From Streptomyces sp. NBRC 110028 (GTDB lineage: Bacteria; Actinomycetota; Actinomycetes; Streptomycetales; Streptomycetaceae): DNA of 64,000 nt. Shown one piece after another: positions 27,861 through 34,970 of the stretch. The stretch spans positions 434,001-498,000 of the forward strand of contig NZ_BBUZ01000022.1 in the NCBI RefSeq assembly GCF_001417735.1, given 5' to 3'. The notes under the pieces are model-generated. The model did no database searches. It was not told where the DNA came from and was given only the letters and a program-made list of their open reading frames with translations. Position 1 is the stretch's first letter. The number at the start of each line of letters is the position of its first letter. The translations under genes were made by a program, and so were the position numbers.

Positions 27861-28562
27861 TCACGCCGACTCGTCCAGATCGGCGAAGCCCAGCTCGCGG
27901 TCGAAGTCGGGATCGATGTCCGTGTCGACGTTCGCGTCGACATTGTCGATATACGGGTCGATGTTCGCCACGAGGCCTGTCCCGGCACCGGCGCCGAGGC
28001 CCGCGCCGAGATCGGTGGACAGCATGACCCGGCCGGAGAAGCCGGTGTCGGCCGGCAGGAGGGCCCATACGGTGACCTCGCCCGTGCCGTCGCGCACGCC
28101 CCAGTCGTCGGACAGGGATCTGATGATGTTCAGCCCCCGGCCCCCGCGGGCCGTGACGGAAGGTTTGGCCGGAAGTGGCCTTGTGGGGCCACCGCCATCC
28201 GTGACTTCGACCATCACCCGATCGTCTTCGTCGACCCTCCAGGCCGCGCGAACCGTCCCGCCGCCAGGGTCGGAGCGCCATGGGCTGCCATGCCGCCACG
28301 CATTGCTGAGCAGTTCCGAAAGGATCAACACTGCGTCGTCTATGACCGAATCCGATACCCCAGTCCTGCCCAGATCACTGCGCATCCACTGTCTTGCCGC
28401 GCGGACGCCCGCAGGACCATGGGGTACGGCCATGGTCGACGACGTCGGCACCTTCTGTGCCACCACCAACGCCACCCCCGAGACCTCCTTAGCCCCACGC
28501 CAGGGGATGAATGCCCCGACGGGCTGGAGCGGAAACCGGCCAAGTGGCATCGTGTGACGCAC
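27861..28562 (-). CDS. ATP-binding regulator, HATPase (anti-sigma type)
   Basis: A 233-residue protein. The GHKL domain starts near residue 50 (GVRAARQWMRSDLG) with N-box LILSELLSNAWRHGS near 85, G1-like EVTDGGGPTRPLP near 125 and G2 ARGGRGLNIIRSL near 145. The C-terminal 50 residues contain an unusual Asp/Asn/Val-rich stretch with VDANVDTDIDPDFD. Start may also be the ATG at 28550. Membership of the Streptomyces RsbW-like set is clear; partner unknown. Confidence 0.82.
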   Translation of the reverse strand: MRHTMPLGRFPLQPVGAFIPWRGAKEVSGVALVVAQKVPTSSTMAVPHGPAGVRAARQWMRSDLGRTGVSDSVIDDAVLILSELLSNAWRHGSPWRSDPGGGTVRAAWRVDEDDRVMVEVTDGGGPTRPLPAKPSVTARGGRGLNIIRSLSDDWGVRDGTGEVTVWALLPADTGFSGRVMLSTDLGAGLGAGAGTGLVANIDPYIDNVDANVDTDIDPDFDRELGFADLDESA

Positions 28563-28615
28563 TCGTCACGATCGAATACGTAACGAACGCGCCGGTGCAC
28601 GCCTTGTAATGCCCA

Positions 28616-29449
28616 CTATGAGCGCCCGAGTTGGGACAGGACCCGTTTGGGGCGATTCGTGATCAGCGCGTCGACCCCCAGCCGCACGCACAGCTCGACA
28701 TCGGCCGGTTCGTCGACGGTCCACACGTGCACTCGGTGCCCCGCGCGCTGCAGCCGCGTCACATACGCCGGGTGGTTGCGCACGATCCGGATGCTGGGCC
28801 CGGCGATCCGTACCCCGGGCGGGAGCTGCCCGTCCCGGTGGCGCGGCAGGACGAACTGCATCAGATAGACGGTGGGGATGGCGGGCGCCGCGAGCCGCAC
28901 CCGGTGCAGCGAGCGCGCCGAGAAGCTCATGACGCGCACCGGCGGCGGCTCGCCGGGCGGCGGCGCATCGAGCCCGTACCGGCGCAGCAGCCGGATCAGC
29001 CGGTCCTCGACCTGGCCCGCCCACCGGGTGGGGTGCTTGGTCTCGATCGCCAGTTCGACATGGCGTCCGGTGTCGGCGATCAGCCCCAGCAGTCGTTCGA
29101 GGGTGAGGACGGACGTACTGTCGCGGCTGTCCCGGTCCGGCGCCTCCTTGTCGGTGGCCTGCCCCTTCCAGGACCCGAAGTCGAGGGCCGCGAGATCGGC
29201 CAGCTCCAGCCCGGAGACCGCGCCGCGACCGTTGGACGTGCGGTCGATGCGCCGGTCGTGGACGCAGACGAGGTGGCCGTCGGCGGTCAGCCGGACGTCG
29301 CATTCGAGGGCGTCGGCGCCGTCCTCCAGCGCCCTGCGGTACGCGGCCAGGGTGTGCTCCGGCGCGTCCTCGGAGGCCCCGCGGTGGGCCACGACGGATA
29401 CGGTGTGCGGACCCGGGCGGATGTCCCGGTCAGAACGCGCATAGGTCAC
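28616..29449 (-). CDS. Glycerophosphodiester phosphodiesterase
   Basis: About 277 residues, hydrolysing glycerophosphodiesters to glycerol-3-phosphate and an alcohol. The motif VVAHRGASEDAPEHTLAAY near residue 17 supplies catalytic HR and Glu; DALECDVRLTADGHLVCVHD near 45 supplies E, D and H; the C-terminal HVWTVDEPADVELCVRLGVD and ALITNRP complete the TIM-barrel signature. No signal peptide from the chosen GTG at 29449; an ATG at 29479 is possible. It is divergent from htrA-like gene 29667. Confidence 0.92.
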   Translation of the reverse strand: MTYARSDRDIRPGPHTVSVVAHRGASEDAPEHTLAAYRRALEDGADALECDVRLTADGHLVCVHDRRIDRTSNGRGAVSGLELADLAALDFGSWKGQATDKEAPDRDSRDSTSVLTLERLLGLIADTGRHVELAIETKHPTRWAGQVEDRLIRLLRRYGLDAPPPGEPPPVRVMSFSARSLHRVRLAAPAIPTVYLMQFVLPRHRDGQLPPGVRIAGPSIRIVRNHPAYVTRLQRAGHRVHVWTVDEPADVELCVRLGVDALITNRPKRVLSQLGRS

Positions 29450-29666
29450 CGAGTTATGGTGCCACCGCCCGGTGTCCATCGGTGGAAGGTCCCGCTTCCC
29501 GCCGTTGCCCGGAATGGCGATAGGGCGAATTGTCCGGGATAAAGGGTGGTAGTCCACACGGCCGCCGCTCCTTACGGCGGTCTGACGCGCCGTGGGAAAA
29601 GCTGACAACGGTAAGACGTACGCGTGGGCCGTCATGGAAAACTGTCGTGCACCTGAGGAGACAGCT

Positions 29667-31223
29667 GTGAGCACCGAGAACGAGGGCGCTGCCGTACCGC
29701 CTGCGGCCGGGCCGCAACCGGCCCCTCCGGCGCCGCACCCGAACCCCGCGGTGCCGCCCGCGCCGGACTTCGAGCCCACCGCGGGCACGAAGTCGGCCGC
29801 GCCGGACGCGCCGATAGGCCCGTCCCCGGACCGGACGGCGCAGGCGGGCGGCCCGGCGCCGTCCCCCACCCCGCCGGCCCAGCCCCCGGCCCCCAGCCGG
29901 CCCCCGGAGGCGTTCGCGTCGACCGGCGCGGGCGACCCCGGCGGTGCCCCCGGTTACGGCGCCCCCGGCTCCGGACCGTGGCCCTCCGGCGGCGGACAGC
30001 CGGACGGCCCGGGTTCCGGCGCCGAGGGCGGCGGCCCCGGCGGGCCGGGCGACCCGTGGGGAGCCGGCCCCGTACCGCCCCCTCCCGCGACGCCGGAGCG
30101 CAAGCCCCGCGGACTCGTGGCCGCCGTCCTGGCCGCCGTCCTGGTCGCGGGCGGCATCGGCGGTGGCGTCGGCTTCTGGGCCGCCGACCGGGAGAACGAC
30201 AGCGGCGACACCACCACCGTCTCCGCCGTCGGCAACCCGAAGGCGGAGAGCCGCGCCCCCGGCTCCGTGTCCAACATCGCGGGCAAGACCCTGCCCAGCG
30301 TCGTCACCATCGAGGCGCAGGGCAACAACGGTGAGGGCGGCACCGGCACCGGCTTCGTCTACGACAAGCAGGGCCACATCCTCACCAACAACCACGTCGT
30401 CGCCTCCGCCGCCGACAACGGCAAGCTCACCGCCACCTTCTCCAACGGCAAGCGGTACACCGCCGAGGTCGTCGGCAAGGCCCAGGGCTACGACGTCGCC
30501 GTCATCAAGCTCAAGAACGCCTCCGGCGCCAAGCTCAACCCGCTGCCGCTCGGCAACTCCGACAAGGTCGTCGTCGGCGACGCCACGGTCGCCATCGGCG
30601 CCCCCTTCGGCCTCTCCGGCACCGTCACCACCGGCATCGTGAGCGCCAAGAACCGCCCGGTCGCCTCCAGCGACGGCGGCGGTGGCAACGCCTCCTACAT
30701 GAGCGCCCTGCAGACCGACGCCTCCATCAACCCCGGCAACTCCGGCGGCCCGCTCCTCAACGCGGACGGCGGCGTCATCGGCATCAACTCGGCCATCCAG
30801 TCCGCGGGCAGCGGCAGCGGCCTCGGCGAGTCCCAGCAGTCCGGCAGCATCGGCCTCGGCTTCGCCATCCCGATCAACACGGCGAAGACCGTCGCCCAGC
30901 AGCTGATCAAGACCGGCCAGCCGGTCTACCCGGTGATCGAGGCCACGGTCAGCATGAAGGACTCCGGCGCCGGCGCCACGATCGCCGCCAACGGCGCCGG
31001 CGGCAGCCCCGCCGTCGTCCCCGGCGGCCCGGCTGCCAAGGCGGGCCTCAAGTCCGGCGACGTGATCACCAAGCTCGACGACACCGTGATCGACAGCGGC
31101 CCGACCCTGATCAGCGAGATCTGGACCCACAAGCCCGGCGACAAGGTCACCCTCACCTACAAGCGCGACGGCAAGACCTCGACGGTCGACGTCACCCTGG
31201 GGCAGCGCAAGGGAGACAGCTGA
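29667..31223 (+). CDS. HtrA/DegP-like membrane serine protease with PDZ domain
   Basis: A 518-residue protease. The first 150 residues are Pro/Gly/Ala-rich and cytoplasmic, followed by a transmembrane helix (GLVAAVLAAVLVAGGIGGGV near residue 155). The trypsin-like domain has His in TNNHVVASA, Asp in GYDVAVIKL and Ser in NPGNSGGPLLN. A PDZ domain follows (GPAAKAGLKSGDVITKLDDT). The GTG at 29667 is preceded by GAGGAG six bases upstream. It degrades or refolds damaged envelope proteins. It is followed directly by tRNA-Ser. Confidence 0.94.
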   Translation: MSTENEGAAVPPAAGPQPAPPAPHPNPAVPPAPDFEPTAGTKSAAPDAPIGPSPDRTAQAGGPAPSPTPPAQPPAPSRPPEAFASTGAGDPGGAPGYGAPGSGPWPSGGGQPDGPGSGAEGGGPGGPGDPWGAGPVPPPPATPERKPRGLVAAVLAAVLVAGGIGGGVGFWAADRENDSGDTTTVSAVGNPKAESRAPGSVSNIAGKTLPSVVTIEAQGNNGEGGTGTGFVYDKQGHILTNNHVVASAADNGKLTATFSNGKRYTAEVVGKAQGYDVAVIKLKNASGAKLNPLPLGNSDKVVVGDATVAIGAPFGLSGTVTTGIVSAKNRPVASSDGGGGNASYMSALQTDASINPGNSGGPLLNADGGVIGINSAIQSAGSGSGLGESQQSGSIGLGFAIPINTAKTVAQQLIKTGQPVYPVIEATVSMKDSGAGATIAANGAGGSPAVVPGGPAAKAGLKSGDVITKLDDTVIDSGPTLISEIWTHKPGDKVTLTYKRDGKTSTVDVTLGQRKGDS

Positions 31224-31262
31224 CACGCTAGGCTGATCCCCGCGCCCCCCAGGGCGGCGCGG

Positions 31263-31349
31263 GGAGGCTTGCCCGAGCGGCCTAAGGGAACGGTCTTGAA
31301 AACCGTCGTGGCAGCGATGTCACCGTGGGTTCAAATCCCACAGCCTCCG
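31263..31349 (+). tRNA. tRNA-Ser (TGA anticodon)
   Basis: 87 nt. Acceptor GGAGGCT (31263-31269) pairs with AGCCTCC (31342-31348); discriminator G. Anticodon stem ACGGT/ACCGT with loop CTTGAAA and anticodon TGA at 31297-31299. A long class II variable arm and the TTCAAAT T-loop identify tRNA-Ser. CCA is not encoded. Its 3' two-thirds is the attachment site of the integrated element downstream, and the gene is intact. Confidence 0.97.
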
Positions 31350-31350
31350 C
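31292..31350 (+). repeat. attL: 59-bp attachment repeat within tRNA-Ser
   Basis: Identical to 37821-37879. It begins in the anticodon stem and ends just after the discriminator base, the usual att core of tRNA-specific tyrosine recombinases. Being inside the complete tRNA gene, it marks the left junction of the element. Confidence 0.95.
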
Positions 31351-32093
31351 CGCTAACCGGCCCCTGACCTGCAATCGAGGTCGGGGGCCTTCGCCTTGCC
31401 CACTGCCCGCTGTTGGCCGCTGTTCCCCGTGGTTTCCCGCCCGACCGGGCACGCGGGGGGCACGTGCCCGAGTCGGTGGAGCCGACCCCCAGCCATGACG
31501 GTGTTCTCCTCGGCCAAGGTCTGCTGCGGACGCCGGGCCGCGCGCGCCGCGCACTGCGCCGGAGCTGGGACGGGGCCTGGGTCGAACCGGCGACCTTTCG
31601 CTTTTCAGGCCGAGTAAGGCTGCTGCCGGTGGCCGTTTCGCCTGGCTAGGCGGTCCGCTGACGTCCGCTGCTGGCGTCGGCGTACGCGGCCGTTGGCGTC
31701 ACGGCTGGCGTCAGGCAACCTCAGGCGGGGCGGTCGGTGAGGTCTGCTGGGCTGGTCACGTGGGTGGCTCGGACTGGCGGTGGTCCGCTGCTGTCGTGAT
31801 GGTTGCTGCACTTCTCTGCCGTACCGCAGCTTCATCGTGCATGCGGGTGTGTAGCTGTCGCACATGCGATTGATACGGCCCGCGTCGGTCGGCGGTTGCT
31901 CCCCCAGTTTCGGCCCGTTGTGGAGGGGGCCAGCCCGTTCGAGTAACTGCATCTCCGCCCACCCTGTGTGCGGCGCCGCCACCGATGACTGCTCGATGTT
32001 GTTGCTGTCTGCCCGCGTTGTCGGATGCCCGGTCCGCAACTGCTCCTGTTGGGTAGGATTTTGTTGACTTCTCACGGACACTCAGGGGGCTCC
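31351..32093. other. Left end of the element, no supported gene
   Basis: 743 bp without a convincing coding region. It begins with a hairpin (GGCCCCTGACCT 31359-31370 with AGGTCGGGGGCC 31378-31389) that can end tRNA-Ser transcription. A stretch at 31578-31613 resembles a tRNA T-arm/anticodon fragment on the minus strand. Short imperfect GCTG/GGCGTC repeats occur at 31640-31720. Codon bias is poor in all frames. Confidence 0.55.
31359..31389 (+). terminator. tRNA-Ser terminator carried by the element
   Basis: Twelve-bp arms, seven-base loop. A near-identical hairpin lies after attR at 37889-37918, so the element supplies a replacement terminator to the tRNA it occupies. Confidence 0.75.
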
Positions 32094-32363
32094 ATGATCG
32101 AGATAGTCACCGCCTTGATCGGCGGAGTGTTCTTACTCGGCGGCGCCGTGATCACCGCTCGGTGGACGCGCTCACGCTCTACCGGCAACCACGTCCCGGA
32201 CCCTCTGCCTCCCACCGGCAACGCACAGCCGGACGGCGTCACCGCCAACGCTCCCACTCCCCCTCAGAACACAAGGTCGGGCGGCGTCACCGTCAACGGG
32301 CAGTTCATCGAAACGAACAATGGCACCGTGTCGCAGACCAACTACCGCGATGGCAAGCGGTGA
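32094..32363 (+). CDS. Small membrane protein with C-terminal NNG-x-V-x-Q motif
   Basis: 89 residues. A single N-terminal hydrophobic helix (IEIVTALIGGVFLLGGAVITA, residues 2-22) is followed by a basic stop (RWTRSRS), a Pro/Asn-rich linker and a C-terminal motif VNGQFIETNNGTVSQTNYRD. The ATG at 32094 has GGGGGC upstream. The same motif, as QFIQTNNGSVFQT, opens the protein at 32838. The stop overlaps the next GTG (GTGA). No family recognised. Topology suggests an inner-membrane anchor with a cytoplasmic adhesive motif. Confidence 0.72.
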   Translation: MIEIVTALIGGVFLLGGAVITARWTRSRSTGNHVPDPLPPTGNAQPDGVTANAPTPPQNTRSGGVTVNGQFIETNNGTVSQTNYRDGKR

Positions 32364-32860
32364 AGCTTCCTACCACCAACAGCGGGGGGTGGCTTGGGAT
32401 CGCTTATTACGTGTCTGGCGCTGTCTTGGCCATCCTGGCAGCCTTGGTCGGTGTCGGACTGATCAATGACTACTTCCCGTACGTGTTGCCAGCTCTCGAA
32501 TGGCTCATGGGGCGCCTCGTGCAGCTGTCTTCTGACGAGTACGTCGGGGCATTTGTGCGAGATCGAGTCTTCGTCTTCGCCGTCATCGGTGTGGCCTTCG
32601 CCTTATGGGTCACGCACAAGTGGCCCACCTTGGTCAAGACGATCGGACAGGCTCTCAATCCGTTTGCGCGGGTCGGCGTGGCCACCGTATCGGCTGTCGC
32701 CGCCGTCTTGATCGCGCTCATTCTTGCTGGCCCGCTCGGCCAGTCCAAGAGCGAAGGTGAATGCGTATCATCCTTTCGCCTAAGCGTGGATCATGCGCCA
32801 TCACTGGTGAGCAACACGAAATGTGGCGGGAGGGGCCATGGCCGGGATTCAAGCGATTGA
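32360..32860 (+). CDS. Small multi-pass membrane protein, unknown
   Basis: 166 residues from the GTG at 32360, which overlaps the preceding stop by four bases. Hydrophobic segments at about residues 9-35 (LGIAYYVSGAVLAILAALVG), 66-85 (VFVFAVIGVAFALWV) and 105-128 (VSAVAAVLIALILAGPLG) predict three helices. A short amphipathic stretch (VLPALEWLMGRLVQL) lies between the first two. The C-terminal 40 residues are polar and contain two Cys. No family recognised; Spd-type plasmid-spread membrane proteins of actinobacterial elements are an alternative. Overlaps the next gene by 23 bases. Confidence 0.68.
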   Translation: MKLPTTNSGGWLGIAYYVSGAVLAILAALVGVGLINDYFPYVLPALEWLMGRLVQLSSDEYVGAFVRDRVFVFAVIGVAFALWVTHKWPTLVKTIGQALNPFARVGVATVSAVAAVLIALILAGPLGQSKSEGECVSSFRLSVDHAPSLVSNTKCGGRGHGRDSSD

Positions 32861-33206
32861 CCAGTTTATTCAGACCAATAATGGTAGCGTCTTCCAGACG
32901 ATCATTAACAATGAGGGAATTGACGAAGAGACAAAGCAAAATGTACGGCGCCTGGCGGTCTCTTCGCCCGAGATGCTGGCCAAAGTAGATGTGATGCTGA
33001 AGGAATCGGGCGATGTGAAGGCGGCCGCAGCGCTGGTCCGGGATGCGAGTGACATCCTCACGGGCAAGGCGGGCTCGTTGACTCAGTTCACAGACGAGGG
33101 CGATGATCCCATGTTTCCCGGTAAAGGCGAACGGGAGCTTCGCAAGGCAGTAGCCAGTCCCTTCCTTGTGCTCGTAGTGATCGTCGCTTTGATTCTATGG
33201 CTGTGA
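32838..33206 (+). CDS. Small protein: N-terminal NNG-x-V-x-Q motif, helical domain, C-terminal TM
   Basis: 122 residues; ATG at 32838 with GGGAGG just upstream. Residues 1-20 hold AGIQAIDQFIQTNNGSVFQT, echoing the C-terminus of the 89-residue neighbour. Residues 25-90 are predicted helical (EETKQNVRRLAVSSPEMLAK, AAAALVRDASDILTG). Residues 105-122 (ASPFLVLVVIVALILWL) form a terminal transmembrane helix. The gene is less GC-rich than its neighbours (ATTAACAATGAGGGAATTG), a sign of recent acquisition. Motif at one end and a membrane segment at the other resembles effector layouts of amyloid-signalling pairs, but this is inference. Confidence 0.7.
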   Translation: MAGIQAIDQFIQTNNGSVFQTIINNEGIDEETKQNVRRLAVSSPEMLAKVDVMLKESGDVKAAAALVRDASDILTGKAGSLTQFTDEGDDPMFPGKGERELRKAVASPFLVLVVIVALILWL

Positions 33207-33717
33207 CTCTCGGCTATAACCATCTAGGCAACTGCTTCGCAGCTACCGGGTTTATCATTCGACTCAGGTTCGAGCTATTCGAGAACGGACTCGATGGCCG
33301 CTCGCCTTCACCCATCACCTACCCCAGCTCCCATCCCGTCTGCCGTCGACCCACACGCATGTGGAGCGGGCGTGGTCCCTGGCGTCCAGGTGGAGCGCGC
33401 CACTGTACGAACGACCTGGACGCCAGGGGCCGCGTCTGCTCGGCTCTGCCTGGGTCGACGGCAGACGGGATGGGAGCTCCCCGCGCACGCCACCACTGAC
33501 CGGCACTCGCCGACGGTGCCCCGTCCATCCCGGAGTCTGAGCGCCCCCGCCGGAGGCATCAATCTCTGAGGTCAAGTGGCTGATCGCTGTGTGCGCGGCA
33601 CGGGCGGCGGCCGGGCTGGAGCGGGGCGGAGACAGGAGCGCAGGCCCGGCCGGGGGCCGGGCCGCGCGCGGTGAGCGGAGCGAGCCGCCTTGATGAGGTA
33701 GAGAAATCCGTAACAGC
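33207..33717. other. 511-bp region with nested inverted repeat
   Basis: No supported gene. Dominated by the palindrome at 33326-33478. Open frames crossing it on both strands repeat the same peptide and are artefacts of the symmetry. The rest (33580-33700) is GC-rich with no recognisable signal. Confidence 0.7.
33326..33478. repeat. 153-bp nested inverted repeat
   Basis: Perfect 28-bp outer arms at 33326-33353 and 33451-33478. Inner arms of 18 bp at 33374-33391 and 33414-33431 differ at one base. The centre is 22 bp (33392-33413). The two arm pairs could fold into one long branched hairpin. Position between the small-protein operon and korSA-like gene in a replicating element suggests a replication or transfer origin, but no nick site is identified. 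Confidence 0.9.
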
Positions 33718-34452
33718 TCAGCTGCTGAGGCGGTATTCCAGGACGTATGAACCGGCGTCCAGAAGCATCTGGTTGACCTCCACGGGGCGCTCGTCCTCGG
33801 TGAAGGCGGTGCGGCAGATCTCCAGGACCGGGGTGCCGGCGGCCAGGTTCAGGGCGGCGCGCTCCTCCTCGCTCGGCATCCGGGCCCGCAACTCCTCGGC
33901 GAAGTTGACCGGTTCCGCTCCCAGCTCAGCCAGGCGGGCGTAGATGCCTCCGGGGCCCGGGTTGGGCTCGGTGATCGCGGTTCCTCGTACCAGGTCGGCC
34001 GGGAGGTAGGAAGTCGCGATCTGTACCGGGCGGTCCTCGACGGCGTACTTCCGGCTGCGTACGAGGACAGGGGCGCCTGGTTCGAGGCCCAGCAGACGTC
34101 CGATCTGGTGTGGGGCTTCGGCCTCGTAGACCTGGACATCGGTGGCCAGTGGGCGCCGGTCGACGTCGGCGGCCCAGATGGAGTGACCCGATGCCCAGCG
34201 GGACTTGGACAGGCGGTCATTCGCCACTCGCCGGATCGGCCGGAACTCCCTGACGTAGGTGCCGGAGCCGGGGCGGGCGTACGCGAGTCCTTCGGTCACG
34301 AGGATCTTCAGCGCCTGGTTGGCGGTCATCTTGGCGACGCCGTACGTCTTCACCAGGGAGGGCTCACCGGGCAGCCGATCGCCCGGCTGTAGGTCACCGG
34401 ATTCGATCCGCGCCCGGAGATCGTCGGCGATCTGCCGCGCAGTCTCGGGCAT
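33718..34452 (-). CDS. GntR-family repressor of the element (KorSA-like)
   Basis: 244 residues. The winged helix is IADDLRARIESGDLQPGDRLPGEPSL...GVAKMTANQALKILVTEGL (about residues 5-60), followed by a UTRA ligand domain (VLVRSRKYAVEDRPVQIATSY; VLEICRTAFTEDERPVEVNQ). The ATG at 34452 has GGAGAG seven bases upstream. In pSAM2 the homologue KorSA represses the replication/transfer activator; here CCCTAGGG operators flank its start and occupy the divergent promoter. It is transcribed away from rep and int. Confidence 0.9.
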   Translation of the reverse strand: MPETARQIADDLRARIESGDLQPGDRLPGEPSLVKTYGVAKMTANQALKILVTEGLAYARPGSGTYVREFRPIRRVANDRLSKSRWASGHSIWAADVDRRPLATDVQVYEAEAPHQIGRLLGLEPGAPVLVRSRKYAVEDRPVQIATSYLPADLVRGTAITEPNPGPGGIYARLAELGAEPVNFAEELRARMPSEEERAALNLAAGTPVLEICRTAFTEDERPVEVNQMLLDAGSYVLEYRLSS

Positions 34453-34474
34453 TGTCTCTCTCCACTCCTCGAGG

Positions 34475-34488
34475 CTCCCTAGGGTGGT
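34475..34488. promoter_or_regulatory. CCCTAGGG operator copy 1
   Basis: CTCCCTAGGGTGGT, 23 bp before the repressor start codon on its own transcript side. One of three copies of the same palindrome in this intergenic region; fits autoregulation by the GntR protein. Confidence 0.75.
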
Positions 34489-34568
34489 CAGCCTACCCGC
34501 CACCCCCTGCCGGTCGCACGAACGCATACCCGATCACTCACCCCGCTCACGGGTTCCCGCAGGTCTCG

Positions 34569-34612
34569 TTGACATCCCTAGGGAGGTCTGGAATAAATCT
34601 CCCTAGGGAGGT
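34569..34612 (+). promoter_or_regulatory. Promoter of the rep operon with two overlapping operators
   Basis: TTGACA at 34569-34574 and ATAAAT at 34593-34598 form a near-consensus sigma-70 type promoter with 18-bp spacing. Palindromes ATCCCTAGGGAGGT (34574-34587) and CTCCCTAGGGAGGT (34599-34612) lie in the spacer and just after the -10. Binding of the GntR repressor at either would block RNA polymerase. Confidence 0.78.
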
Positions 34613-34694
34613 AAAGACTCCCTGAAGAAGGGCGGCGCCCCTACCGCCAAGCAGATGCGCCGCCCCCTACCCCTCTTTCAAGGGAGCTTCCATC

Positions 34695-34970
34695 ATGCCT
34701 GTCTCGCTGACCCACCCCGAACGCCCGACCGGGGTCCCGGCGCCGAAGATCGTCCGACGTTCCGTCCGCACCTGCCCGGTGTGCGGCAAGGCGCGCTGCC
34801 AGGACCCGGCCGCCTGCCGGACGGCCTACGGCACCACCGAGTGGCTGGAGTGCCCCGCCTGCGCGGGCAGCGGCTACGACACCACCGGATTCCAGCTCTA
34901 CTGCCCCGACTGCGGCGGTGCGAAGGTCCTGGAGGTCGAGATCATCGAGGTTCCGGGGGTGGGCGAGTGA
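34695..34970 (+). CDS. Small zinc-ribbon protein of the element
   Basis: 91 residues with four CxxC-like pairs: RTCPVCGKARCQ, ECPACAGSG and YCPDCGGAK. The CxxCxGxG-like arrangement recalls DnaJ-type zinc ribbons and suggests two bound zinc ions. AGGGAGC lies 11 bases before the ATG. The stop overlaps the GTG of rep. Small zinc proteins before rep are seen in other AICEs, where they are thought to help replication or regulation. Function not established. Confidence 0.75.
   Translation: MPVSLTHPERPTGVPAPKIVRRSVRTCPVCGKARCQDPAACRTAYGTTEWLECPACAGSGYDTTGFQLYCPDCGGAKVLEVEIIEVPGVGE

Noticed and set aside
29454..31226. 590-codon open frame antisense to the HtrA-like gene
   Set aside because: Gly/Ala/Arg/Asp shadow of the protease gene with no recognisable domain.
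33294..33575. Four short frames (69-91 codons) across the nested palindrome
   Set aside because: They repeat the same peptide on both strands because the DNA is an inverted repeat; no ribosome site.
34655..34966. N-terminal extension of rep to 34655
   Set aside because: The stretch overlaps the zinc-ribbon gene in another frame and has Arg/Pro-rich shadow composition; GTG 34967 overlaps that gene's stop.
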